Source of the DNA: Halobacillus sp. A1
GTDB lineage: Bacteria > Bacillota > Bacilli > Bacillales > Halobacillaceae
NCBI RefSeq assembly: GCF_024189295.1
Contig: NZ_JAIZEN010000010.1
Coordinates: forward strand, 1-64,000
Length of the DNA: 64,000 nt
Direction of reading: 5' to 3'
In this document: piece by piece, positions 27,561 through 36,030 of the stretch
How the letters are laid out: the number at the start of each line of letters is the position of its first letter
Position numbering within the stretch: position 1 is the first letter of the stretch
Notes under the pieces: generated by a model
What the model was told of the DNA's origin: nothing
Seen by the model: the letters and a program-made list of their open reading frames with translations, nothing else
Database searches by the model: none
Program-made: the position numbers and the translations under genes

Positions 27561-27600
27561 ATCAATCTTCCTCCTCAAATTGGTTTAGTTTTATTTCTTC

Positions 27601-28197
27601 TTATTCGTAATCTTCGCCTTCCGTTTGTTTTGCATTGAATTCCCATTCAAGGTTCAAATCATCACCCTGGAAAACATTCTGGTCTTCATCATTATCCACA
27701 AATTCAAATTCAACCCAAAGTGTATCTTGACTACCAACGTCTAATCCCCCGCGCTGCTCCCAGAGTGGATCGAAGATATCCTTAGCGACGACATCTGGAT
27801 CCAGAGATTGTAGTTCACTTAAAGTAGTTTCAAAGACCGGCTCACTTTCCTTATCCCAGTTCCAAAGGAAATTCACACGGATGTGGTCCCCTAAATCCTC
27901 GCTTCCGTTATCTCCTTTGCTGTCTATGACATTATAATCTGTCAATAGACTTATAGATTTAATGTCCAGCGTTCCCTCGTTTGCTAAAGCAAATTCACGC
28001 AATACCGTATCGCCTGGCTTCAAATCCTTAATATCGACGATGACTTGTGGGTCTACAGACACATCCAGCGTCCCCATCCCGAACGTATTGTTCGTTGTTT
28101 CTGAATCACTGAAATAAGCGTATGTACCTCCTCCCATAAGTGATAAACCTAACGAAGCGGTTAACATACCTGCACTAACCTTCTTGAAAAACCCCAT
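27601..28197 (-). CDS. tasA: TasA/CalY (camelysin) family matrix protein
   Basis: 198 residues. Signal peptide FFKKVSAGMLTASLGLSLMGGGTYA followed by YFSDSETTNNTFGMGTLDVSV, the standard mature start of the TasA/CalY family. The rest is a jellyroll beta domain with many acidic residues. TasA forms the protein fibres of Bacillus biofilm matrix; CalY (camelysin) is the B. cereus relative. The upstream gene encodes SipW, which cleaves this precursor. ATG with AAGGAGGAG. Shorter than B. subtilis TasA (261 aa), nearer to CalY. Confidence 0.9.
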   Translation of the reverse strand: MGFFKKVSAGMLTASLGLSLMGGGTYAYFSDSETTNNTFGMGTLDVSVDPQVIVDIKDLKPGDTVLREFALANEGTLDIKSISLLTDYNVIDSKGDNGSEDLGDHIRVNFLWNWDKESEPVFETTLSELQSLDPDVVAKDIFDPLWEQRGGLDVGSQDTLWVEFEFVDNDEDQNVFQGDDLNLEWEFNAKQTEGEDYE

Positions 28198-28254
28198 CTT
28201 AACTCCTCCTTAAATATTGTGAATTCTTATACGGATGCATAAGAAGTGAAACCA

Positions 28255-28818
28255 TTATGATCTTGCGGTTGAAGCTTCGTGCTCTTTTTTGAAACCCAGA
28301 AGCGTGCGTCTTAGCGTCAAAATAGACGAAGAGAATAAAAGCAGCCCTGGAATGAATAAGAGTAAAGCGGAGCCTAATTTAGAATTAGCATAATTCAACA
28401 GGAATCCTGCGTAGGGAATAGTATAACCCGCGTATTTCCCTACTATATTAGTTGAAAGAACAGGTTCTATATCTGCACCCTCGTTGTTGTCACCTTTTGT
28501 TGTATAAAGTGTCTCTGCTTTTGTTTGCTGAATATCGGTTACACGGTGAGTAACTAGATTCTCATCCTTATCCACAAATGTGACGATATCGTTTTTATTA
28601 AAACTTTCACCTTCATCTGTAAGCTCGATAGCAATAATGGAGCCGGTGTCAAAAGTCGGTTCCATCGAACCTGACAGCACTGTTTTGAATTGATAGCCAA
28701 AAATGGTAGGTTCACCGCCGCTTGCTTTCACTGAAATGACTAAAACGGCCAGACAAACGATGATCACGACACAAAAGCCTGTAAATAACGTTGAGAGAAT
28801 TTTTAAAAGCTTTTTCAT
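28255..28818 (-). CDS. sipW: Signal peptidase I, SipW (ER-type)
   Basis: 187 residues. N-terminal membrane helix, nucleophile Ser in VLSGSMEPTF, and LVTHRV where other bacterial signal peptidases have a catalytic Lys. The Ser-His pair marks the archaeal/ER type to which SipW belongs. GDNNEGADIEPV is the conserved box E. A second membrane helix closes the C-terminus (LGSALLLFIPGLLLFSSSI). Function: processing of TasA and the tapA-position protein. ATG with GGGAGGTAA. Middle gene of the operon. Confidence 0.92.
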   Translation of the reverse strand: MKKLLKILSTLFTGFCVVIIVCLAVLVISVKASGGEPTIFGYQFKTVLSGSMEPTFDTGSIIAIELTDEGESFNKNDIVTFVDKDENLVTHRVTDIQQTKAETLYTTKGDNNEGADIEPVLSTNIVGKYAGYTIPYAGFLLNYANSKLGSALLLFIPGLLLFSSSILTLRRTLLGFKKEHEASTARS

Positions 28819-28836
28819 TCTACTTACCTCCCTGAT

Positions 28837-29730
28837 TTATTTCGTTTCGCTGGACATTTCATCCTTATCTGCAGTATCATCCTTTTCCTCAGTTGAATCG
28901 TCACCTTCAGATTTTTCTTTATTATCAGTAGAGGTTTCTTCTGCAGATGACTCTTTCTTTGGATCTTTTCCATCTGGTACCTCATCTTTCATTTGTTCAT
29001 TTTGTTTCTTGTTTTCTTTATCATCTTGCATTTCTTGTTCTTCGATTTCCTGTTCTTTTTGTTCTTCGAGTTCTTGCATTTCTTGTTCTTCGATTTCCTG
29101 TTCTTTTTGTTCTTCAAGTTCTTGCTTTTCTTGTTCTTCAGTTTCCTGTTCTTTTTGTTCTTCGAGTTCTTGCATTTCTTGTTCTTCGATTTCCTGTTCT
29201 TTTTGTTCTTTGAGTTCTTGCTTTTCTTGCTCCTTTAGATCCTCTTCCTTATCCATCAGTTGATTTATTCTTTTTTCGATCTTCGATAGCTCTATTTCAG
29301 TAGATTTATCATAGATTTCGTTTGCTTTCCTAAGAGACACCTTTACATTCTCTTCATTTTTGAACGTAGTAATGATTTCTTCATATAAACTATTGAATTC
29401 TGTCATAAGCCTAATTAATTGCTCAAGATTAGATGTGAGGGATTGTTTCGATTCGGCGATTTCATCAAGAGTATTGTAGTTTATTGGTTTGTCTAATGAG
29501 TCTTTATAGATTTCATAGGCTTCATCGTAATTTTGTTCAAGCTCTTTCACTGTTTCTTCTGCTGCTTGTGGAAATATGTCTGCTGTAGTTATAGACATCG
29601 TTTCTTTTTCGTTAGAAAGGAAGGCCGCCTCCGTTTCTGAAACTAATTGAGAAGACAACCCCACAAATAAAGAGAGAAAGGTCATTCTCATGATTAATTG
29701 TTTGAATGGCTTTCTTTTTCGACTATCCAT
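28837..29730 (-). CDS. TapA-position secreted protein with 16-residue Glu/Gln repeats
   Basis: About 297 residues. N-terminal hydrophobic segment (LIMRMTFLSLFVGLSSQLV) is followed by ETEAAF, as in the TapA/SipW-processed class. A helical region (45-150) follows, then four perfect-length 16-residue repeats of the form ELEEQKEQEIEEQEMQ, then a hydrophilic tail rich in Glu, Asp, Lys, Ser. The predicted fold is a long charged coiled coil or single helix. Its place before sipW-tasA corresponds to tapA in B. subtilis; sequence similarity to TapA is not evident to me. ATG 29730 has AAGGGGGG six bases upstream. Confidence 0.75.
   Translation of the reverse strand: MDSRKRKPFKQLIMRMTFLSLFVGLSSQLVSETEAAFLSNEKETMSITTADIFPQAAEETVKELEQNYDEAYEIYKDSLDKPINYNTLDEIAESKQSLTSNLEQLIRLMTEFNSLYEEIITTFKNEENVKVSLRKANEIYDKSTEIELSKIEKRINQLMDKEEDLKEQEKQELKEQKEQEIEEQEMQELEEQKEQETEEQEKQELEEQKEQEIEEQEMQELEEQKEQEIEEQEMQDDKENKKQNEQMKDEVPDGKDPKKESSAEETSTDNKEKSEGDDSTEEKDDTADKDEMSSETK
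29026..29217 (-). repeat. Four tandem 48-bp coding repeats
   Basis: Four in-frame units of 48 bases (29026-29073, 29074-29121, 29122-29169, 29170-29217) within the tapA-position gene, each encoding 16 residues. Units differ at few bases, so copy number may vary between strains. Confidence 0.85.
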
Positions 29731-29915
29731 TCCATTCCCCCCTTGAGACGTTTGTCGGTTTATCAAAAGAATAATCTCTCTATATCTATTATGGAGGAGT
29801 GTGGATTTTCTTTATATTAGCCATGCGGCATATTTTACTCGGGCAAAAGTAAGAGGGTGGACTACTGCATCTGTACTATGAAACTAGTACATTGTTATAA
29901 CTGGGAGCATAAAAA

Positions 29916-29935
29916 AAACCCTCAGTTGAGGGTTT
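29916..29935 (-). terminator. Terminator of the response-regulator gene
   Basis: AAACCCTCA/TGAGGGTTT with a two-base loop; eight A upstream (29911-29918) give the U-run on the minus strand. Confidence 0.88.
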
Positions 29936-30599
29936 AAGTTTGCGTGCTATGAACCAATTCTACAGAAGGGAACAAATTTTTCTGCACGGCATAAATAATT
30001 GCCTGAGATCGGCTTTTGACTTTTAGCTTCTTGTAAATATTGCTTATGTGTATTTTTACTGTTTTGTCACTGATGAAAAGGATGCGGGCAATCTCTTTAT
30101 TAGTTAAACCTTTAGATAATTCTCTTAACACTTCTTGTTCTCGTTGAGTAAGAGTTGTTTCAGGTGATAGTGAATGTTTTCGGCTGCGATAATGTATTAA
30201 CAAATCCTTAGTCATAGAGGGGGGGAGCACACAATCCCCTTTATACACGTTCATAATTCCATAAATCAATTCTTCACTCGTTGTTTCTTTTAATAAGTAG
30301 CCTGAGGCACCGGCATCAAGAGCATTTTGTAAATATTGTTCGTCATCAGCTACAGTGAGAATGAGTACTTTACTTGTGGAGTGGTACTGTGTAATATATG
30401 ATGTTAATTCAATTCCGCTTTCTCCGTGTAGATGGATATCCAATATGATAATATCCGGTTGAATTTCCGTCAGCTTTTCTTTCACTTCGATAGGACGACT
30501 CGCTTCTGCTATGACTTCCATGTTTTTTTCCAAGTTGATTACGTGGGAAATTCCATCTCTTAAAACAGTATGATCATCAACTACCATAACACTTATCAT
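29934..30599 (-). CDS. NarL/DegU-type response regulator (orphan)
   Basis: 221 residues. Receiver domain 1-120 with acidic pair (VVDDH), phospho-acceptor Asp near 54 ([10 protein letters not shown]), and Lys in LLKETT. LuxR-type HTH at 150-210 ([20 protein letters not shown] then [17 protein letters not shown]). No sensor kinase gene flanks it, so its partner is elsewhere. Same strand as, and upstream of, the matrix operon but closed by its own terminator. A role in controlling that operon is plausible because DegU-like regulators act in biofilm control, but is unproven. ATG with CAGGAGG. Confidence 0.88.
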   Translation of the reverse strand: MISVMVVDDHTVLRDGISHVINLEKNMEVIAEASRPIEVKEKLTEIQPDIIILDIHLHGESGIELTSYITQYHSTSKVLILTVADDEQYLQNALDAGASGYLLKETTSEELIYGIMNVYKGDCVLPPSMTKDLLIHYRSRKHSLSPETTLTQREQEVLRELSKGLTNKEIARILFISDKTVKIHISNIYKKLKVKSRSQAIIYAVQKNLFPSVELVHSTQT

Positions 30600-31077
30600 A
30601 GAATTTTCTACCTCCTGTTTTAATTACGCAAGAAAAACTACTTAGACGAAAATCATCAAAATACAACATTTTAATTCTACATAACGAACAAAACTAAGAC
30701 AATAATCTACAAAGGTTATTCTAAACCGATAACGTAGTTTTGAATAGTTAAACGGTGTTTTAAAGCTGTATTATCCCACATGTTCCACAGAGAACATGTC
30801 CCCTAATCTTTATGTATAATACATATATTACCATCAAGGTCGGTTTCTTTCCACTGTAATACAAAAAAATGTTCTCAATAAAGGAATCGTGATGTGGTGG
30901 TTTTTTTAGAGTATATGAACTACAATAATAGGTATATTTTACAAAAAATACATTAGGTGTTACGTTTGTATCACTATTATAGCCGATCTTTATAAGAGTT
31001 TATCCTTATAAAGGAGATTAATATACTTATTTAGTCTCTATAAAATGTTAGCAAATGTAATTGAAAAGGAGCATGAA
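30600..31077. other. AT-rich intergenic region with a perfect inverted repeat
   Basis: It separates the response regulator from a divergent plus-strand gene. ACATGTTC (30778-30785) and GAACATGT (30792-30799) form a perfect pair around CACAGA, a possible regulator site or hairpin. No reading frame with a ribosome site was found. Confidence 0.4.
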
Positions 31078-31605
31078 ATGTTAAATTCATCTTTCAAAAA
31101 AATTATGGCGGGACTTTTTCTCGTCGCATTAATAGGTGTCGGTTTATTAATTTATTTTGTTGTCACTGACATCACTGCACAACAATCCGACGATGAAACG
31201 GCCACGGCTGAAACAAACGAAGAAGAAACTTCCACAGATCAAATAGAAGAAACTCAAAAGACCGTTGGAAAGGATCATGTAGAAGTTGGTGATTTTGTCA
31301 GTGATACCCATGATTTTTATAACGAAACGACCGGCTACGGGAGAACGGCAAGCATAGATTGGGACGAGCAGCGGTCAAAAGCTGAAGAGGTTTTATCTGA
31401 AATCGAAAACCTTTCCCCAGACGTAGAGTTTGACCCGCTGCAAAATGATTTAAGTAAAATCAAGGGGCTTGCTAATAACGTCATGGATGGAGAAGATCTT
31501 GATGATGTAAGAGATCTTCATCGGATGTTCCATGATCTTGATATCGCTTTAAATTCGTATAATGGATCAGACAAAATTTGGAATGTCACAGAAACTTTGG
31601 AATAA
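31078..31605 (+). CDS. Membrane-anchored hypothetical protein
   Basis: About 175 residues, not recognised. One N-terminal membrane helix (IMAGLFLVALIGVGLLIYFVV), an acidic Thr/Glu linker (about 35-70), then a soluble outer domain with predicted helices (DWDEQRSKAEEVLSEIENL, LHRMFHDLDIALNSYNG). No cysteine or known motif. ATG 31078 has AAAAGGAG upstream; an ATG at 31045 lacks one. Very strong terminator follows. Function unknown; its position opposite the matrix operon may be coincidence. Confidence 0.7.
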   Translation: MLNSSFKKIMAGLFLVALIGVGLLIYFVVTDITAQQSDDETATAETNEEETSTDQIEETQKTVGKDHVEVGDFVSDTHDFYNETTGYGRTASIDWDEQRSKAEEVLSEIENLSPDVEFDPLQNDLSKIKGLANNVMDGEDLDDVRDLHRMFHDLDIALNSYNGSDKIWNVTETLE

Positions 31606-31653
31606 GTTACTGGCGGTAACTTTTTAAAAGTTTCTGTTTGAAGTTGATTAATA

Positions 31654-31702
31654 ACAAAACGAAAAACCTCATTGCATGGAGTAATGAGGTTTTTCGTTTT
31701 GT
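31654..31702. terminator. Strong terminator
   Basis: ACAAAACGAAAAACCTCATT pairs with its full complement (31683-31702) around GCATGGAGT; symmetrical A/T tracts make it usable in both directions. Confidence 0.92.
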
Positions 31703-31820
31703 GTCATTATCGTATATAACACCTAAAGTGTTGGAAAAATAAAAGAAACAATTAAATGGGAGTTTGTATACAGGAGGGTTGGTCCGCTCACCCCTAATTT
31801 TTTTGCTTTGGTTGAAGCGG

Positions 31821-32020
31821 TTTCGAGAAACTTATATGGCAGAGGGGCGGAGGGAAACGGAGAGACTCCTGGGGGAGGAGCGGGACAGGTGAGACCCCGG
31901 AGAGTGAAGCTTGAGGAGGCTCAGCGCCCGCCCCCCGGAAAGCGATCCGTTTCCCGGAGCCCCTAAATTCTCATGATGGCTCGAACCTGAGTCTTCCACT
32001 ACATGGAGCTTTTGCTGAAG
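31821..32020 (+). repeat. Structured intergenic repeat, family 1, copy D
   Basis: TTTCGAGA at the left, GAGGGAAACGG paired with CCGTTTCCC, a GC-rich centre (CTCCTGGGGGAGGAG, GAGGAGGCTCAGCGC), and a tail with CTGAGTCTTCCACTA. It lies between the convergent 31078 gene and ykoC. Confidence 0.85.
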
Positions 32021-32048
32021 AATTGAGTTTCGCCGGTCTGTAGCTTCA

Positions 32049-32828
32049 TTAAAACTGTCCGCTATACCAGGAAAAGTAGCCGAATTTCACTGATACTGCT
32101 ATGAGCAGACCTAGCATAGAAAACATGATGATAGGAAAAATCCAATCTTTTTTTGATATCGTGATTGGCCGGTAGTAAGTTCTATTCCGGTCACCGGTAA
32201 AACCCTTGGACTCCATAGCAACGGCTGTTCTTTCAGCTTTACGTATGGCACCAGCCAGCAGTGGAATAGCAAATCTTTGAAATTGCTGGAGTTTGGCTGG
32301 GAATGATGCAGCCTCGTTCAATCCTCGTAAACGATGCGCTGACCGAATGTGCTGGAACTCATCTTTCATCATAGGTAAAAAACGATATCCTGCTAGTATT
32401 CCATAAGCTAATTTTGGTGGAAGCTTTAACTGCTGAATTAAACTGAGGATAAATTGAACCATATTCGTTGTAAAAACGAAAAGCAGTGATAATGTCGCAA
32501 ATGCTAGTATTCTCAGTGATAGCGATATGGCGACGAGCAGGTCTTCTTTAGGAACCTCCCAGCCCAGAATGGTGACTTGTTCTGCTGGATCGTTGGGAAC
32601 ATCTGCAAAAATAATTGAACTCCAAAGCATTCCAAAAGCGAATAAGAGAAAAGAAAGAAAATAGATGATGTAATATTTTTTTCGGAAAGAACCGAATGAA
32701 AATGTAATGAGCAGCGTCCAAAAAATATAGATTAGTGGTGTAATCGGGTCAAAAAGAAAAGCGAGAACAAATACGAGACCTACGATCGTTAAAGCCTTTA
32801 CACTAGGATTTACATTATGAAGGTACAT
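32049..32828 (-). CDS. ykoC: ECF transporter T component YkoC
   Basis: 259 residues, about six membrane helices, EcfT (CbiQ) family: scaffold that couples the ATPases to the substrate component. The ATPase-coupling Ala-Arg-Gly region appears as HRLRGLNEA and ERTAVAMESKGFTGD. Last gene of ykoFEDC, overlapping ykoD by 14 bases. In B. subtilis YkoFEDC imports a thiamine-related hydroxymethylpyrimidine; the TPP riboswitch upstream supports the same role. Confidence 0.9.
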   Translation of the reverse strand: MYLHNVNPSVKALTIVGLVFVLAFLFDPITPLIYIFWTLLITFSFGSFRKKYYIIYFLSFLLFAFGMLWSSIIFADVPNDPAEQVTILGWEVPKEDLLVAISLSLRILAFATLSLLFVFTTNMVQFILSLIQQLKLPPKLAYGILAGYRFLPMMKDEFQHIRSAHRLRGLNEAASFPAKLQQFQRFAIPLLAGAIRKAERTAVAMESKGFTGDRNRTYYRPITISKKDWIFPIIMFSMLGLLIAVSVKFGYFSWYSGQF

Positions 32829-34455
32829 AGGAATCCTTCCTTTTCTTCAGCATCCGTTCAAGTTCAATACGATTAGGATAGGTTAATTGAAAATCATCAA
32901 GGTCACCGCGTACCCATAGCTTAGCTGGACTTACATCGGCTGCAATGCGTCCCTCGTCAACAACAAGAACTCTTGTAGCATACTGATCGACGAGATTCAT
33001 ATCATGAGTGATCATGACAATCGAAGTCCCTTTGTTGAATTTATCCATTAATAGTTCCATAAGTTTGTCTGTAGAAGCGGCATCCTGGCCGAACGTAGGC
33101 TCGTCCAGGAAGAGAAGGGACTGATCATTTGCAAGCATAGCAGCTACACTCAGCCGTCTTTTTTGGCCTTGACTTAAAGCGAAAGGATGATGATGCTTCC
33201 ATTGTTCTAAATGAAATTGTGCAAGAATCTTATCCGTTTTTCGTTCTGCCTCCTGGCTATCCGGGTACATAATGCGAAGTCCAAAAGCTATTTCTTCATA
33301 AACTGAATCAGTGATGAACTGATGCTCAGGATTTTGGAAAACGTATCCAAGCTTCTCGTATAAATGACGTTCTTTCCACTGTGAAAGAAGTTTTCCTTGA
33401 AAGGAAATTTTTCCTTTGGACGGCTTAGAGATACCTGCAAGTAAACGGGAAAGCGAGGTTTTGCCACTACCATTGGCACCAACAATAGCGATAAACTCAT
33501 GTTGGTGTATTTGGAGTGCGGTCGATCGGACTACTTTTTTCCATGAAACATTGTAAGCTTCTAATAGAACGTCTCCTCGTTTATGCTTAGAAGCTGGATG
33601 ACTTACATTTAATAACTCAGGGTTGTTTACGTTAACAAGCTCTTCTATAAGTAACGGAAGTCTGAGGAAAGCGATCTTTTTCTTAATGGCGGTCTGGGCA
33701 GCGAAGGGCATCCATATTCCCTGCTTTTGCAGCGATGCAGCATGAAGTTCCATACCCTTGCGAAATGGTCCGTCATAGAGGCAGACTCCATTATTTTGTA
33801 AAATAAACGCACGTTCTAATAAAGTAACCCAATCATCCAGCTGATGCTCGATGACAATGAGAGCGAAGTCCCTTTTGTGTTTCAAGGCAGATAAAGTGGC
33901 GACGAAGTCTTTTGAGGCAACTGGGTCCAGGTTAGCTGTTGGTTCATCTAGTACAATTACTTCTGGCTCCATTGCTAAAATACATGCTAATGCGAGTTTT
34001 TGTTTTTGCCCACCAGAAAGTTTAGAAATCTGTGCCGACTTGAATTCGTATAACCCTACTGAGTGTAAAACGTCATTGATTATAGCTTCCATCTCTTGGA
34101 CAGGGGTCCTCAGATTCTCTAGTCCAAAAGCAATTTCGTCTTCAACGGTCAGCATACAAAACTGGGTCTCGGGGTCCTGGAAGACCACACCTACATGCTT
34201 ACTTGCTGCGCCTGGTTGGAATTCTCGTGTGCTTTTTCCGTTAACGGTTACACTGCCTTTCATCGTCCCGTCCAGTTCTCTAGGGTATAGGCCATTGAGA
34301 CATTGGATCAATGAGCTTTTTCCCGAACCACTGGGGCCGAGAATCAATACATTCTCGCAAGCATGAATTTGAAAAGAAAGATTTCTGAAAACCGGTCGTT
34401 CCATTTCCTCATAATAAAGGGAAAGGTTCTCAGCTCGAATAATTTCCTTACTCAT
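32815..34455 (-). CDS. ykoD: ECF transporter duplicated ATPase YkoD
   Basis: 546 residues with two ABC ATPase halves in one chain. First half: GPSGSGKSS, LSGGQKQKLALA, VIVLDEPTANLDP. Second half (from about residue 295): GANGSGKTS, LSQGQKRRLSVAAM, LLFLDEPTFGQDA. It powers the thiamine/HMP-type importer with YkoE and YkoC. It overlaps ykoE by four bases (ATGA) and ykoC by 14. Second signature has Gln in place of the first Gly (LSQGQ), a known variant in this family. Confidence 0.92.
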   Translation of the reverse strand: MSKEIIRAENLSLYYEEMERPVFRNLSFQIHACENVLILGPSGSGKSSLIQCLNGLYPRELDGTMKGSVTVNGKSTREFQPGAASKHVGVVFQDPETQFCMLTVEDEIAFGLENLRTPVQEMEAIINDVLHSVGLYEFKSAQISKLSGGQKQKLALACILAMEPEVIVLDEPTANLDPVASKDFVATLSALKHKRDFALIVIEHQLDDWVTLLERAFILQNNGVCLYDGPFRKGMELHAASLQKQGIWMPFAAQTAIKKKIAFLRLPLLIEELVNVNNPELLNVSHPASKHKRGDVLLEAYNVSWKKVVRSTALQIHQHEFIAIVGANGSGKTSLSRLLAGISKPSKGKISFQGKLLSQWKERHLYEKLGYVFQNPEHQFITDSVYEEIAFGLRIMYPDSQEAERKTDKILAQFHLEQWKHHHPFALSQGQKRRLSVAAMLANDQSLLFLDEPTFGQDAASTDKLMELLMDKFNKGTSIVMITHDMNLVDQYATRVLVVDEGRIAADVSPAKLWVRGDLDDFQLTYPNRIELERMLKKRKDSYVPS

Positions 34456-35030
34456 GCTGCATGCTTCCTTCGTTGTTCTTTACCAAGAGCAAAGCTCGCA
34501 AGTACACCCGTTTTCGCTAGTGCATCACTCAGCCATTTCCCTAAAAGACCAGCTATCAAAGCACCACTAGTCATACGTGTGAGAAGCATGGCAAATACGT
34601 AAGATGAGCTTAGTGCAGCGAACCCTGAAGTGAAATATCCCCAAACAAAGCTGAAAAGTGCAGCCATCATTCCCGCAAGCATGAGCACTTGTAGGTTGTA
34701 ATATTTGTAACGGGTCAGTGCGAATGCCGACTCAGCTCCTAACCCCTGAATAATACCGCTTATGATCAACATAGGTCCTATAGCATTCCCGAGGAGTACT
34801 TCCACAGTGGCAGCAATCGTTTCTGATAAAAAAGCTGCACCAGGTTTGCGTATGATATAAGCAGCGATGATCGAGACGATAAACCAAATCCCAAAAATCA
34901 AATCGTATCCGATAGGACCAAACAAGCCGGCAAGAATTTTCCCTACAGGTAAAAAGGCTAGGTAGACGACAGCAAAAACGACCGACAGCACTGACATGAC
35001 AACAATTTCTTTCAACCTCCATTGCTTCAT
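34452..35030 (-). CDS. ykoE: ECF transporter substrate component YkoE
   Basis: 192 residues, six predicted membrane helices, S component for a thiamine precursor. Family stretches: LKEIVVMSVLSVVFAVVYLAF near the start, GPIGYDLIFGIWFI, RKPGAAFLSETIAATVEVLLGN, and GAESAFALTRYK. Starts four bases inside the ykoF stop region (ATGA overlap), so translation is coupled. Confidence 0.9.
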   Translation of the reverse strand: MKQWRLKEIVVMSVLSVVFAVVYLAFLPVGKILAGLFGPIGYDLIFGIWFIVSIIAAYIIRKPGAAFLSETIAATVEVLLGNAIGPMLIISGIIQGLGAESAFALTRYKYYNLQVLMLAGMMAALFSFVWGYFTSGFAALSSSYVFAMLLTRMTSGALIAGLLGKWLSDALAKTGVLASFALGKEQRRKHAA

Positions 35031-35629
35031 GATGCATCCTCTTTATTCGATGGGCTATTCGCAGAAACCGTGACGGTCATGACCGTGTGGGACGAACCGC
35101 TTTTTTCCGTTTCTCTAAAGACATCTTCAAGACCTGCGAAAATACTATGCGTATCGCCATCGAGACGAGTTGAATAGTGTGCTCTTGAAACGTCCACACC
35201 GTTAGCTTCCATTCTCTCTATTTGACTGTAAATGGTGTCCATATAATCTCCGCCGCCCATTGGGTAGAGGGAGAACTTGGCTGCAATCTTTTGGTCAATT
35301 GAAATAGAATTGAGTTCATTCATCCGTTCTCTCGACTCCGTCATGAACGCATCACCCGAAGAATCTCCAGGACACCCTATGGAATACGTCCCTTGAAAAG
35401 CAACATGTACACCACGGTCCGCAATCGTAAGCAGGATAGCTTTAGTAACATCAAAAACATGCTCTATTCTTCCTCTTACGGTTGTGGTGACATCGTCGGT
35501 TTCCATCCATACTTTCGAAGTATCCACGTGTTTTAGACTTTCCAAAATATGTTCGATAAATTGATCGGACATCGGATGAACCGAAAACGAGCATCCGGCG
35601 GTCCTTAAATTTCCACATTGTTCATTCAT
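35027..35629 (-). CDS. ykoF: Thiamine/HMP-binding protein YkoF
   Basis: 200 residues with two ferredoxin-like YkoF repeats. Halves: AGCSFSVHPMSDQFIEHILESL...HVFDVTKAILLTIADRGVHV, and ISIDQKIAAKFSLYPMGGGDYMDTIYSQIERMEANGVDV...ESIFAGLEDVFRET-like. B. subtilis YkoF binds thiamine/HMP-type pyrimidines in the cytosol. ATG 35629 has GAAGGAGGG upstream; the frame is open further but without a site. First gene of the operon, under the TPP riboswitch. Confidence 0.9.
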   Translation of the reverse strand: MNEQCGNLRTAGCSFSVHPMSDQFIEHILESLKHVDTSKVWMETDDVTTTVRGRIEHVFDVTKAILLTIADRGVHVAFQGTYSIGCPGDSSGDAFMTESRERMNELNSISIDQKIAAKFSLYPMGGGDYMDTIYSQIERMEANGVDVSRAHYSTRLDGDTHSIFAGLEDVFRETEKSGSSHTVMTVTVSANSPSNKEDAS

Positions 35630-35656
35630 ACTGAACCCTCCTTCGATTTTAAAACA

Positions 35657-35686
35657 CAAAAAAACTGCACCCCATGGGAATGCAGT
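35657..35686 (-). terminator. Riboswitch-controlled terminator before ykoF
   Basis: On the minus strand ACTGCA and TGCAGT form the stem, with TTCCCATGGGG between, followed by seven T. It lies between the TPP aptamer and ykoF, so ligand binding should favour it. Confidence 0.85.
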
Positions 35687-35735
35687 CTCCAATCGAAAAA
35701 GGTATAGACCTTCTTAATTCATTGAGAGTCGACTG

Positions 35736-35820
35736 CACTTCCCCACGCTAGTATTATCTAGTTCGGGTAGTAAGGGTCGGAGAATTCTCCTCTCAGCCGC
35801 ATGATGCAGCTCCCCTAGTG
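35736..35820 (-). promoter_or_regulatory. TPP riboswitch (Thi-box)
   Basis: Reading the minus strand: ACTAGGGGAGCTGC, CGGCTGAGAGGAG, CCGACCCTTACTACCCG, AACTAGATAATACTAGCG and TGGGGAAGTGC, the conserved blocks of the thiamine pyrophosphate aptamer in order. A terminator stem follows before ykoF. TPP would switch the ykoFEDC operon off. Confidence 0.95.
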
Positions 35821-35855
35821 CTTGACGTAACGTTATGCAGTTCGTGTTTCATCTT

Positions 35856-35884
35856 ATCATAGTGTAATTAACTAGTTTTGTAAA
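35856..35884 (-). promoter_or_regulatory. Sigma-A type promoter of ykoFEDC
   Basis: On the minus strand TTTACA (35884-35879), 17-base spacer, TATGAT (35861-35856), placed about 30 bases before the aptamer. Confidence 0.65.
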
Positions 35885-36030
35885 CAGATAGAAGTAGATT
35901 AAATCCTTCTAGTGGAATTAGACTTTCATACGGGTCTCTTGACCTATTGAAACGTTTACATTATTAAAGGTAAAATGTGGGACACGAAAAAAGACTGAAT
36001 ATGTCAAAGCTAGTCGAAGGAGAGGTTAAG

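Noticed and set aside
29026..29217. CRISPR-like regular spacing
   Set aside because: The 48-bp units are contiguous, in frame and coding; there are no spacers and no cas genes.
28703..29263. Plus-strand frame rich in Ser, Cys and Phe opposite the tapA-position gene
   Set aside because: Antisense shadow of the 48-bp repeats; composition follows from the Glu/Gln codons on the other strand and it has no ribosome site.
33851..34366. 171-codon frame opposite ykoD
   Set aside because: Antisense to strongly conserved ATPase motifs; no ribosome site.
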